Of a DNA stretch of 64,000 nt, positions 45,467-53,242 are shown one piece after another. The position numbers and the translations under genes are program-made. The first letter of the stretch is position 1; each line of letters starts with the position of its first letter. Origin of the DNA: Hephaestia caeni (GTDB lineage Bacteria; Pseudomonadota; Alphaproteobacteria; Sphingomonadales; Sphingomonadaceae). The stretch is from positions 682,001-746,000 of the forward strand of contig NZ_QXDC01000004.1 of assembly GCF_003550065.1 (NCBI RefSeq), given 5' to 3'. Under the pieces are notes generated by a model that was not told the origin of the DNA, searched no databases, and saw only the letters and a program-made list of their open reading frames with translations.

Positions 45467-46237
45467 ATGAAGCAGACCGGCAACACTATCCTCGTCACCG
45501 GCGGCGGATCGGGCATCGGCGAAGCGCTCGCGCGGCGTTTCCACGACCTCGGTAACAAGGTGATCGTCGCGGGCAGGCGGCGGGAGGCGCTCGATCGCGC
45601 GATCGCGGGGCGCGAGAACATGGTGGCGATGACGCTCGACATCGGCGATGCGAACGCGATCGAGGATGTCGCGCGGTGCGCGATCGCCGAGCATCCCGAT
45701 CTCAACGTCCTGATCAACAACGCCGGCATCATGCGGTTCGAAAGGCTCGAGCGTCGCGGTGATCTCACCGATGCCGAAGCGACGATCACCACCAACCTGC
45801 TCGGCCCGATCCGGTTGACCAACGCGTTGATCGATCACTTGTCGGCGCAGCCCGACGCAGCGATCGTCAACGTCACCTCGGGGCTTGCCTTCGTGCCGCT
45901 GCTGACGACGCCGACCTACAACGCCACCAAGGCCGCGATCCATTCGTACACCGTGGCGATGCGCGCGCTGCTGAAGGGCAAGATCGAGGTGATCGAACTC
46001 GCGCCGCCGGCGGTGCAGACCGGCCTCACCCCCGGCCAGGCGACGCGGCCGGGCTATCAGCCGCTCGACGCCTTCGCCGACGAGGTGATGGCGCTGTTCG
46101 CGCAAAGCCCGACGCCGAGCGAGATCCTGGTCGAGCGCGTGCGTTTCCTGCGCGATGCGGAGGCCGAGCACCGTTTCGACGAAACGCTGCTCCAGCTCAA
46201 CCAGTTCGCGCAGGCCGCTCGCGACGGCACCGCCTGA
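45467..46237 (+). CDS. Short-chain dehydrogenase/reductase, DltE-like
   Basis: This NAD(P)-dependent oxidoreductase has 256 residues. The dinucleotide motif is TGGGSGIG (11-18), NNAG is in VLINNAGIM, and the catalytic residues are Ser138, Tyr151 and Lys155 (TYNATKAA). The C-terminus (LTPGQATRPGYQPLDAFADE) resembles the DltE/YdfG-like group. The substrate is unknown. A MITE lies just upstream, 36 bp from the start, so its promoter may be within or beyond that element. Confidence 0.9.
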   Translation: MKQTGNTILVTGGGSGIGEALARRFHDLGNKVIVAGRRREALDRAIAGRENMVAMTLDIGDANAIEDVARCAIAEHPDLNVLINNAGIMRFERLERRGDLTDAEATITTNLLGPIRLTNALIDHLSAQPDAAIVNVTSGLAFVPLLTTPTYNATKAAIHSYTVAMRALLKGKIEVIELAPPAVQTGLTPGQATRPGYQPLDAFADEVMALFAQSPTPSEILVERVRFLRDAEAEHRFDETLLQLNQFAQAARDGTA

Positions 46238-46255
46238 TCGATTACGTCGATACCG

Positions 46256-47443
46256 CTACTTGCCGAAGCCCTTCGGCGCCGGCGACACCGTGACGGTCTG
46301 GCCGCCGCGAATCTCCTGCACCTCGAGCGCGCGCTGGGCAACGCCGTCGCGGCCGAAGCGGAACGCGCCGTCGATCCCCGAAAAACCGCTATCGTCGCGC
46401 AGCCGAGGCTCGGGGAAGGCGGTGCCCGGCTTCCAGTCGCGCGCGAGCCGCACCGTCAGCAGCACAACATCGTAGCCGAGCGTCGACAGCCGATACGGCG
46501 CCTTGCCGAACCGCGCCCGGTATTTCGCCGCATATTGGCGATAGAGGCCGTTCGGCACGCTCGCGAACCAGGCGCCGTCAAGCGACGATTTGGACGCCAG
46601 CGACGATTCGGTGTTCCACAATTCGGTGCCGAGGATGCGCTCGCTGCCGCCGCTCTTGCGGATCAGCGGCGCGGCGGTCGCCGCGGTCTCGCCGGTGTCG
46701 GCGATCAGCACCGCGCCATAGGGGCCGTTGTCAGCGATGCGCGCGATCGCGCCCGACAGCGCGCCCTTGGAACGGCCGTAGGTTTCGAGGCTCACGACCT
46801 CCCCGCCGGCATTCTCCACCGCGCGCAGGAACGCGGTCGAGGCGCGCTGGCCGTAGAGGCCGAGCGGGATCAGCCCGGCATATTGGGTCACGCCGCGCTG
46901 ATGCGCGTAATCGACGACGCGATCGATCGACTGCGCGGGCGAATAGCCGAGCACATAGGTGCCGCCGCCTGCGACCGAGACGTCGTTGGAGAAGGTGATG
47001 ACCGGCACACCGGCGTTGCGCGCGATCGGCGACACCGCTTTGACGTCTTCCGACAAGAGCGGGCCGATGATCAGCTTGTTGCCATCGGCCAGCGCCTGGC
47101 GCGCGGCGACGGCAGCGCCCTTGCTGGTGTCGTAATTGGTGATTCGCACGCGCTGGCTCTGCGAATCGAGCAGCGCCATCATCGTCGCGTTGGCGATCGA
47201 TTGCCCGACCCCGGCATTGGTGCCCGCGAGCGGCACGAGCAGCGCGACGCGGTTACGCTCGGTATCGGTCGGGATGCCCTGTTCGACCGGCGGCCGCGTT
47301 TCGGGCGGCGGCGCAGTGGTCTCGACCGGCGGCGGCCCCTTGGGCACAAGCGTCTGACAACCCGCCAGAAAAGCGGTGGCGACGATCGCCAGCGTCTTCA
47401 GGAGCGAACGGCCCCGTTGCGGTTCGACCATCGCCTCTGCCAT
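46256..47443 (-). CDS. LpoA-like penicillin-binding protein activator
   Basis: LpoA is an outer-membrane lipoprotein that activates PBP1A. This 395-residue protein has a lipoprotein signal (LLKTLAIVATAFLAGC), a Pro-rich linker (KGPPPVETTAPPPETRPP) and a type-1 periplasmic-binding fold (VALLVPLAGTNAGVGQSIAN, LIIGPLLSEDVKAV, ITFSNDVSVAGGGTYVLGYS). The TPR domain of E. coli LpoA is missing, as usual in alphaproteobacteria. It is divergent from rsmI with 13 bp between starts, the same arrangement known in many proteobacteria. Confidence 0.88.
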   Translation of the reverse strand: MAEAMVEPQRGRSLLKTLAIVATAFLAGCQTLVPKGPPPVETTAPPPETRPPVEQGIPTDTERNRVALLVPLAGTNAGVGQSIANATMMALLDSQSQRVRITNYDTSKGAAVAARQALADGNKLIIGPLLSEDVKAVSPIARNAGVPVITFSNDVSVAGGGTYVLGYSPAQSIDRVVDYAHQRGVTQYAGLIPLGLYGQRASTAFLRAVENAGGEVVSLETYGRSKGALSGAIARIADNGPYGAVLIADTGETAATAAPLIRKSGGSERILGTELWNTESSLASKSSLDGAWFASVPNGLYRQYAAKYRARFGKAPYRLSTLGYDVVLLTVRLARDWKPGTAFPEPRLRDDSGFSGIDGAFRFGRDGVAQRALEVQEIRGGQTVTVSPAPKGFGK

Positions 47444-47456
47444 GACTGCTCCTCAC

Positions 47457-48290
47457 ATGAACGCATTACTTTCCCCCGGCCTCTATATCGTCGCAACCCC
47501 GATCGGCAATCTCGGCGACCTTTCGCCGCGCGCTGTGGAGATTTTGTCGCACGCCGATGTGATCGCGGTCGAAGACAGCCGCGTGACCGCCAAACTGCTC
47601 CACCATATCGGCGTCAAGCGGCCGATGATCCCCTATCACGATCACAATGCCGATGGGATGCGGCCGGGGCTGGTGGCGCGGATGGGCACCGAGGCGGTGG
47701 CGCTGGTTTCCGACGCGGGCACGCCGCTGATCTCCGATCCGGGCTATAAGCTGGTGCGCGACGCGCGCGCTGCGGGGCACTCGATCGTGACGATCCCCGG
47801 CCCGTGCGCGGCGATCGCGGCGCTGACGCTGTCGGCGCTGCCCACCGATCGGTTCCTGTTCGCGGGCTTCCTGCCGCCCAAGGAGAAAGCGCGCGCCGAC
47901 GCGATCGCGGAGGTGGCGGGCATCCGCGCGACGCTGGTATTCTACGAATCGGGGCCGCGATTGGGCGCGATGCTGGCTGCGCTTGCCGCAGGGCTGGGCA
48001 ATCGCGACGCGGCGGTGGCGCGCGAAATCACCAAGCGCTTCGAGGAAGCGGTGACGGGGCCGCTCGAAACACTTGCCGCGCGCTACGCCGTGGCGCCGCC
48101 CAGGGGCGAAATCGTCGTCATCGTCGCGCCGCCGGGCGAGGCCCCGCCGCCCAGCACCGAGGATGCCGAAGCAGCGCTCGCCGAGGCGCTGACCCGCCTG
48201 CCCACCTCCAAAGCCGCGGGCGAAGTCGCCAAGCGCCTCGGGCTCGATCGCAAGGCGCTCTACGCACGGGCGCTGGAGATGAAGCAATGA
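47457..48290 (+). CDS. rsmI: 16S rRNA (cytidine-2'-O)-methyltransferase RsmI
   Basis: RsmI methylates the 2'-O of C1402 in 16S rRNA. The 277-residue protein begins MNALLSPGLYIVATPIGNLG and has the SPOUT-like tetrapyrrole methylase motifs LVSDAGTPLISDPGYKLV and IPGPCAAIAALTLSALP. The ATG at 47457 is in the usual place. An in-frame extension upstream would cross the divergent gene. yraN overlaps its stop by 4 bp, so rsmI and yraN are coupled. Confidence 0.96.
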   Translation: MNALLSPGLYIVATPIGNLGDLSPRAVEILSHADVIAVEDSRVTAKLLHHIGVKRPMIPYHDHNADGMRPGLVARMGTEAVALVSDAGTPLISDPGYKLVRDARAAGHSIVTIPGPCAAIAALTLSALPTDRFLFAGFLPPKEKARADAIAEVAGIRATLVFYESGPRLGAMLAALAAGLGNRDAAVAREITKRFEEAVTGPLETLAARYAVAPPRGEIVVIVAPPGEAPPPSTEDAEAALAEALTRLPTSKAAGEVAKRLGLDRKALYARALEMKQ

Positions 48291-48652
48291 CGCGTGTGGC
48301 CGACGCCCGCCGCGCCGCCGAAGCTGCCGGCCGGCGCGGCGAGCGGCTGGCGGCGTGGTGGCTGCGGCTCAAGGGCTGGCGCATCCTCGACACCCGCGTG
48401 CGGACGCCGGCGGGCGAGGTCGATCTGGTGGCGAAACGCGGCAACCTCGTCGCCTTCGTCGAGGTCAAGATGCGCAAATCGGCCGCCGACCTTGATATCG
48501 CGATCGACGAGCGGCGGTTGGCGCGGGTTGCGGCGGCGGCCGAAGTGCTGATGCCGCGCTACGCCACAAACGGCGAGGATATCCGCGTCGACGTGATCCT
48601 GCTCGCGCCGGCCACGCGCCCGCGCCACATCGAGAATGCCTGGATCGGGTGA
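48287..48652 (+). CDS. YraN-like UPF0102 nuclease-fold protein
   Basis: The 121-residue protein has the PD-(D/E)xK-like core GEVDLVAKRGNLVAFVEVKMR with the preceding ERLAAWWLRLKGW helix. The acidic and Lys residues of a nuclease site (E, D, E-x-K) are all present. The role is unknown; linkage with rsmI is ancient. It overlaps rsmI by 4 bp and precedes gshB by 49 bp. Confidence 0.92.
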   Translation: MTRVADARRAAEAAGRRGERLAAWWLRLKGWRILDTRVRTPAGEVDLVAKRGNLVAFVEVKMRKSAADLDIAIDERRLARVAAAAEVLMPRYATNGEDIRVDVILLAPATRPRHIENAWIG

Positions 48653-48701
48653 CTTCTCGGGCGTCCGCCCCTACATGCCCGACGCACCAGAGGAGACCCC
48701 A

Positions 48702-49673
48702 ATGCCGCTTCGCGTCGCCGTCCAGATGGATCCGCTCGACAAGATCAACATCGCCGGCGATTCGAGCTTCGCGCTCATGCTGACCGCGCAGGCGCGCGGC
48801 CATGCGGTCTATCATTACGCGCCCGAAGACCTCAATTATGCCGACGGCCATGTCTGGACGCAGGCGCATCCGGTGACGGTGCAGCGCGTCGCGGGCGATC
48901 ATTTCAGCTTCGGCGATCCTGTGCGACTCGATCTCGGCGACGAAGCCGATGTCGTGCTGATGCGGCAGGATCCGCCGTTCGACCTCGGCTATATCACCGC
49001 GACCCACCTGCTCGAGCGGATCAGCGACAGGACGCTGGTGGTCAACGATCCCGCCAACGTGCGCAACGCGCCCGAAAAGGTGTTCGTGCTCGATTTCCCC
49101 CAGTTCATGCCGCCGACGCTGGTGACGCGCAGCCTCGAGGAGACGCGCGCCTTCCTTGCCGAGCACGGCGAGATCATCGTCAAGCCGCTCCACGGCAATG
49201 GCGGCAAGGCGATCTTCAAGGTGGGACGCGACGGCGCCAACCTCTCGTCGCTGATCGAGGTGTTCAACACCGCCTATCGCGAGCCGCACATGATCCAGGC
49301 GTTCCTCCCCGAAGTGGCGCAAGGCGACAAGCGCATCGTGCTCGTCGACGGCGAGGTGGCGGGGGCCGTCAACCGGCTGCCGGGCGCGGGCGAGATCCGC
49401 TCCAACCTCGCGGTCGGCGGTTCCGCGGCCAAGGCCGGGCTGACGCCGCGCGAGCAGGAAATCTGCGCCGCGCTCGCCCCCGAACTCAAGCGCCGCGGGC
49501 TGCTGTTCGTCGGCATCGACGTGATCGGCGGCGAATGGCTGACCGAAATCAACGTTACCTCGCCCACCGGCATCGTCGCGATCGACACCTTCAACGGCAC
49601 CGATACGTCGGCCATGATCTGGGACGCGATCGAGCGCCGGATCTCGGCACGGCAGCGCGCAGCACAGGGCTGA
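48702..49673 (+). CDS. gshB: Glutathione synthetase
   Basis: GshB joins gamma-glutamylcysteine and glycine with ATP. The 323-residue protein starts MPLRVAVQMDPLDKINIAGD, followed by the ATP-grasp motifs IIVKPLHGNGGKAIFKV, QAFLPEVAQGDKRIVLVDGE and ITEINVTSP-like WLTEINVTSPTGI. The ATG at 48702 is favoured by GAGGAG 8 nt upstream. It follows yraN in the expected alphaproteobacterial order. The two glutathione transferases encoded later in the window use its product. Confidence 0.97.
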   Translation: MPLRVAVQMDPLDKINIAGDSSFALMLTAQARGHAVYHYAPEDLNYADGHVWTQAHPVTVQRVAGDHFSFGDPVRLDLGDEADVVLMRQDPPFDLGYITATHLLERISDRTLVVNDPANVRNAPEKVFVLDFPQFMPPTLVTRSLEETRAFLAEHGEIIVKPLHGNGGKAIFKVGRDGANLSSLIEVFNTAYREPHMIQAFLPEVAQGDKRIVLVDGEVAGAVNRLPGAGEIRSNLAVGGSAAKAGLTPREQEICAALAPELKRRGLLFVGIDVIGGEWLTEINVTSPTGIVAIDTFNGTDTSAMIWDAIERRISARQRAAQG

Positions 49674-49676
49674 TCC

Positions 49677-50276
49677 ATGACCGAGCTTATCCTGCGGATC
49701 ATCACCGCGGGCGGCTATTGGGGCATCGCGGCCCTGATGGCGCTCGAAAACATCTTTCCGCCGGTCCCGTCCGAAGTCATCATGGGCTTTGGCGGGATCG
49801 CGGTGGCGCATGGCGAGATGCGCTTCTGGCCGCTGCTCGTGGCGGGCACGATCGGATCGGTGATCGGCAATTACTGCTGGTTTCTCGCCGGACAGAAGCT
49901 CGGCTATCGGCGCTTGAAGCCGCTGATCGATCGCTGGGGGCGCTGGCTGACGATCGACTGGGAGGACATGGAGCGGCTGGAACGCTTCTTCACCGCGCAT
50001 GGCGGCAAGACGGTGCTGCTGTTCCGCATCGTCCCCACTTTTCGCACGATGATCTCGCTGCCTGCCGGGTTGATGCATATGCCAACCGCCAAGTTCCTCG
50101 CGATGACCGCGGTCGGCTCGGCGGTGTGGAATTGCGTGCTGATCGCGGCGGGCTATTGGCTGGGGCATAATTTCAGCCAGCTCGAACATTATACCGGGCC
50201 GGTGACGATCGGCATCATCGTGCTTGCGGTCGGCTGGTACATCTATCGCGTCGCGACGTGGAAGCGGCGGGGCTAA
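49677..50276 (+). CDS. DedA-family membrane protein
   Basis: DedA/VTT proteins are inner-membrane lipid scramblases or flippases that support envelope and undecaprenyl-phosphate recycling. The 199-residue product has the re-entrant core ENIFPPVPSEVIMGFGGI, then NYCWFLAGQKLGYRRLKP, and the conserved arginine FRIVPTFRTMISLPAG. It starts 3 bp after gshB and overlaps the convergent xerC gene by 4 bp at its end. Confidence 0.92.
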   Translation: MTELILRIITAGGYWGIAALMALENIFPPVPSEVIMGFGGIAVAHGEMRFWPLLVAGTIGSVIGNYCWFLAGQKLGYRRLKPLIDRWGRWLTIDWEDMERLERFFTAHGGKTVLLFRIVPTFRTMISLPAGLMHMPTAKFLAMTAVGSAVWNCVLIAAGYWLGHNFSQLEHYTGPVTIGIIVLAVGWYIYRVATWKRRG

Positions 50277-51157
50277 GCCCGCGGATGCGCGTTGCGATAG
50301 ACGTCCATCAGATGCGCGGCATCGACCGCGGTGTAGATCTGGGTCGAGCTGAGGCTGGCATGGCCGAGCAATTCCTGGAGCGCGCGCAGATCGGCGCCCC
50401 GGCCCAGCAGGTGGGTCGCGAAACTGTGGCGCAGCGCATGCGGCGTGGTGCGATCGGACAGGCCCAGCGTGTGCCGCGCGTGTTGCACCGCCCGGCGCAC
50501 GATCGTGGGCGCGAGCGGCCCGCCCTTGGCACCGCGGAAGAGCGGGGCATCGCGCGGCAGCGGCCACGGGCATAATGTCGCATAGGCATCGATCGCCGCG
50601 CGGACGGGGGGCAGCAGCGGCACGATCCGCGTCTTGTCGCGCTTGCCGGTGACGGGAATCGTCTCGCCCAGCGGGAGTACCGACGCCGACAGCCCGACCG
50701 CCTCGCCGATCCGCAACCCTGCGCCATAGAGCAGCAGCAGCACCGCCCAATCGCGCGCACCGATCCACGGCTCGGCGGCATTTTCCGCTACCTCCTCGGC
50801 CAGCGCGACCGCCTCATCAGGCGAGATCGGGCGCGGCACGCCCTTCTTGACGCGCGGCCCCTTGAGGCGCGGCGTCGCCCCCTCCCCGGTTGCGAAGGCG
50901 AGGAAGCCGCGCACCGCCGACAGCTCGCGTGCCGCCGAGGCATTGCCGAGCCCCTGCCCGCGCCGGTGCGCGAGAAAGGCGCGCAGGTCCGCCGCCGATA
51001 CTCTGGCGAGATCGGGGCGGCCGACTGGCCCGCCCCAATGTTGCGTCAGAAAGGCGAGCAGGCGCTCGGCGGTCGCCTGATAGGCGCGCACCGTATGCGC
51101 CGACCGCCGCCGATCGCGCGCGAGGTGCTGGCCGAATTCCCCCGCGAGCGTCGTCAT
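50273..51157 (-). CDS. xerC: Tyrosine recombinase XerC
   Basis: XerC and XerD resolve chromosome dimers at dif. The 294-residue protein has the SAM-like core-binding N-terminus (RRSAHTVRAYQATAERLLAF). The catalytic residues are Arg in GAGLRIGEAVGL, His/Arg in HALRHSFATHLLGRG, His in GHASLSSTQIY and the Tyr after it. Location beside the transaldolase and priA genes fits XerC rather than a mobile integrase. The transaldolase stop lies 4 bp upstream. Confidence 0.93.
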   Translation of the reverse strand: MTTLAGEFGQHLARDRRRSAHTVRAYQATAERLLAFLTQHWGGPVGRPDLARVSAADLRAFLAHRRGQGLGNASAARELSAVRGFLAFATGEGATPRLKGPRVKKGVPRPISPDEAVALAEEVAENAAEPWIGARDWAVLLLLYGAGLRIGEAVGLSASVLPLGETIPVTGKRDKTRIVPLLPPVRAAIDAYATLCPWPLPRDAPLFRGAKGGPLAPTIVRRAVQHARHTLGLSDRTTPHALRHSFATHLLGRGADLRALQELLGHASLSSTQIYTAVDAAHLMDVYRNAHPRA

Positions 51158-51160
51158 GGC

Positions 51161-51814
51161 TTAGCCGATCGTCTGCCCCGTCTTCGCCCAATCGGCGAGG
51201 AAGCCCTCGATCCCCTTGTCGGTCAGCGGGTGCTTGACGAGCTGGCGGATCACGGCGGGCGGCGCGGTCATCACGTCCGCCCCGATCTTCGCCGATTCGA
51301 GGACATGGATCGGGTGGCGCACGCTGGCCACGAGGATTTCGGTGTCGAAGGCGTAATTGTCGTAGATCAGGCGGATGTCGGCGATGAGTTGCATCCCATC
51401 GAAGCCGTTGTCGTCGTGCCGGCCGACGAAGGGCGAAATGAAGCTCGCGCCCGCCTTGGCCGCGAGCAGCGCCTGATTGGCCGAGAAGCAGAGCGTGACG
51501 TTGACCATCGTGCCGTCGTCGGTGAGCGCCTTGCAGGTCTTCAGGCCGTCGATCGTGAGCGGCACCTTGATCGCGACATTGTCGGCGATCTTGCGCAGGA
51601 TCTCGGCCTCTTTCATCATCGTTTCATGGTCGAGCGCGACGACCTCCGCCGAGACCGGCCCCGAGGTGATCGAGCAGATTTCCGCAACGACCTCGAGAAA
51701 CTTGCGGCCCGATTTGTGGATCAGCGACGGATTGGTGGTGACGCCGTCGACCAGCCCCGATTCGGCCAGGTCGCGAATCTCGGCGGTGTCGGCGGTATCG
51801 ACGAAGAACTTCAT
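51161..51814 (-). CDS. tal: Transaldolase, small type (TalC/FSA subfamily)
   Basis: The enzyme transfers dihydroxyacetone units between sugar phosphates in the pentose phosphate pathway, or acts as fructose-6-phosphate aldolase. The 217-residue protein starts [20 protein letters not shown], has TTNPSL, and the Schiff-base Lys83 in AIKVPLT. The active-site pattern [11 protein letters not shown] is that of the ~215-residue subfamily. Transaldolase and FSA activity are not separable by eye. It is in tandem with xerC. Confidence 0.93.
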   Translation of the reverse strand: MKFFVDTADTAEIRDLAESGLVDGVTTNPSLIHKSGRKFLEVVAEICSITSGPVSAEVVALDHETMMKEAEILRKIADNVAIKVPLTIDGLKTCKALTDDGTMVNVTLCFSANQALLAAKAGASFISPFVGRHDDNGFDGMQLIADIRLIYDNYAFDTEILVASVRHPIHVLESAKIGADVMTAPPAVIRQLVKHPLTDKGIEGFLADWAKTGQTIG

Positions 51815-51912
51815 GTGCGTGGCCCCTGATCTGAAAAAACGTGGCGCGCCCGGCGCGGCGCCGACCTGCTTTCGACGCCCAGCATGACAGAATCAAGCCT
51901 TGTGCGACAGCC

Positions 51913-52374
51913 TCAGCCGCGCGCGATCAGCACGCGCACCTGCGGGGTCTGCATCGCCGAGAGCTGGAGCGCGTACCGGCCGGGCGCGAGCCTGAAATCG
52001 ACGATCTTGTGGATTCCCGAGCAGCGCGGGCCGTGCCCGTGCGCCACCGACGGCAACGGCGTGCCGCTTTGCACCATATCGACCCACGCCCCCTCGCTCA
52101 GCGCCACGCGGTAGGTGCCGGCGGTGGCGATTTCGATCGGCACCAGCGCAGCGCGGCCCGGCCGGGAGACCGCCGTTACGGCCAGGCCGCGCACGGTGGC
52201 GGGATCGCGCGCCTCGACAAGAAAGGCTTTGCCGATTGCGGGCACGCGCCCGGGCGATCGCCACCCCGCGAACGCCGCCGGCAGCGCGGCGGGCTTGTCG
52301 CACGCGAGGACCGGGGCCGAGGCGGGCGCAGCAGCGGCTTGCGCGAGCAGCAGTGGCAACAGCAATGAAAGCAT
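51913..52374 (-). CDS. Exported protein of unknown function
   Basis: The 153-residue protein has a signal peptide (MLSLLLPLLLAQAAAAPASA) and a beta-rich mature part (GTYRVALSEGAWVDMVQSGT, HGHGPRCSGIHKIVDFRLAP, then GRYALQLSA). I recall relatives in sphingomonads named homogentisate 1,2-dioxygenase, but the sequence shows no such enzyme, only a small sandwich domain with the HGHGPxCxG motif. Two Cys (25 and the one in GPRCSG) may form a disulfide. Its role is unknown. Confidence 0.75.
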   Translation of the reverse strand: MLSLLLPLLLAQAAAAPASAPVLACDKPAALPAAFAGWRSPGRVPAIGKAFLVEARDPATVRGLAVTAVSRPGRAALVPIEIATAGTYRVALSEGAWVDMVQSGTPLPSVAHGHGPRCSGIHKIVDFRLAPGRYALQLSAMQTPQVRVLIARG

Positions 52375-52516
52375 GGTTTTCCCAGTCGCCCGTAACGTCA
52401 GCCATTCTACCGCATTCGGGGCACCGTCGATAGGGCCGACGCCGGTTGCAATAAATGTGACCCGATCTTGTCACGCAGATGTCATCGATCTGCATCTAAA
52501 GAGCCACATCATTGTC

Positions 52517-53209
52517 ATGAAGGGTCGCCCGATGCGCGCCGTATTGATTGCCGCACCCCTGCTGGTGCTCGCCATGCCGGCCCACGCCCAGACCGATACC
52601 GATTCGCAGGTGTGGACGACGGTGGAGGCATCGACCGCGCTCGACGATGGCGTGAAGCTCACGCTCGAATCGATCGCGCGGTTCGGCGACGACGCCGGCG
52701 GGCTGTACGAGCTGGAATTCGGCGGTTGGCTGGGCTTCGATGCCGGCGACGGCGTGACGATCTCGACCGGCTATGTCCGCGTGCCCGGTTATGCGCATGG
52801 CGACCTCACCAAGATGGAGGACCGCCCGCGCCAGCAGATCAGTTTTCCGCTCGGTGGGTTCGCGGGCGGCAAGCTGTCGGCCCGCGTGCGGCTGGAGGAG
52901 CGGCTGCGCCGCGACGGCAACGATGTCGGGCTGAGGCTGCGCCCGCAGATCAAATATACGCTGCCGCTCGGCACCGGCAGCAAGACCGCGCTGGTGCTGA
53001 GCCACGAAAGCTTCATCCAGGTAAACGACACCGATTGGGGCCAGGCCAGCGGCTATGCCCGGATGCGCAACGCGATCGGCGTCAAGACCCCGCTCAACAA
53101 GGTGGTTTCGGTCGAGTTGGGCTATCTCAACCAATATGATTTCGGCCTCCACGGCGCGCGCGACAAGATGGCGCACGCCGCGACGGTGGCGTTGTCGTTC
53201 GGATTCTGA
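52517..53209 (+). CDS. DUF2490 outer-membrane beta-barrel protein
   Basis: The 230-residue protein has a signal peptide (MRAVLIAAPLLVLAMPAHAQ, from the second Met at 52532). The remainder alternates in beta strands ending in aromatic residues (QVWTTVEASTALDDGVKLTL, RQQISFPLGGF, SVELGYLNQYDF) and ends with ALSFGF, a terminal Phe typical of outer-membrane barrels. No substrate can be read. It stands alone between two unrelated genes. Confidence 0.78.
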   Translation: MKGRPMRAVLIAAPLLVLAMPAHAQTDTDSQVWTTVEASTALDDGVKLTLESIARFGDDAGGLYELEFGGWLGFDAGDGVTISTGYVRVPGYAHGDLTKMEDRPRQQISFPLGGFAGGKLSARVRLEERLRRDGNDVGLRLRPQIKYTLPLGTGSKTALVLSHESFIQVNDTDWGQASGYARMRNAIGVKTPLNKVVSVELGYLNQYDFGLHGARDKMAHAATVALSFGF

Positions 53210-53242
53210 CGACGCGGTTCACTCACGCTCGCGACACGCTAT

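Noticed and set aside
45192-45470. A 92-codon open frame across the MITE
   Set aside because: It lies between and within the inverted ends, has no homology that I can see and no start context; it is explained by the element.
51913-52374. Homogentisate 1,2-dioxygenase
   Set aside because: Relatives carry that name, but the 153-residue exported protein lacks the enzyme's size and iron site.
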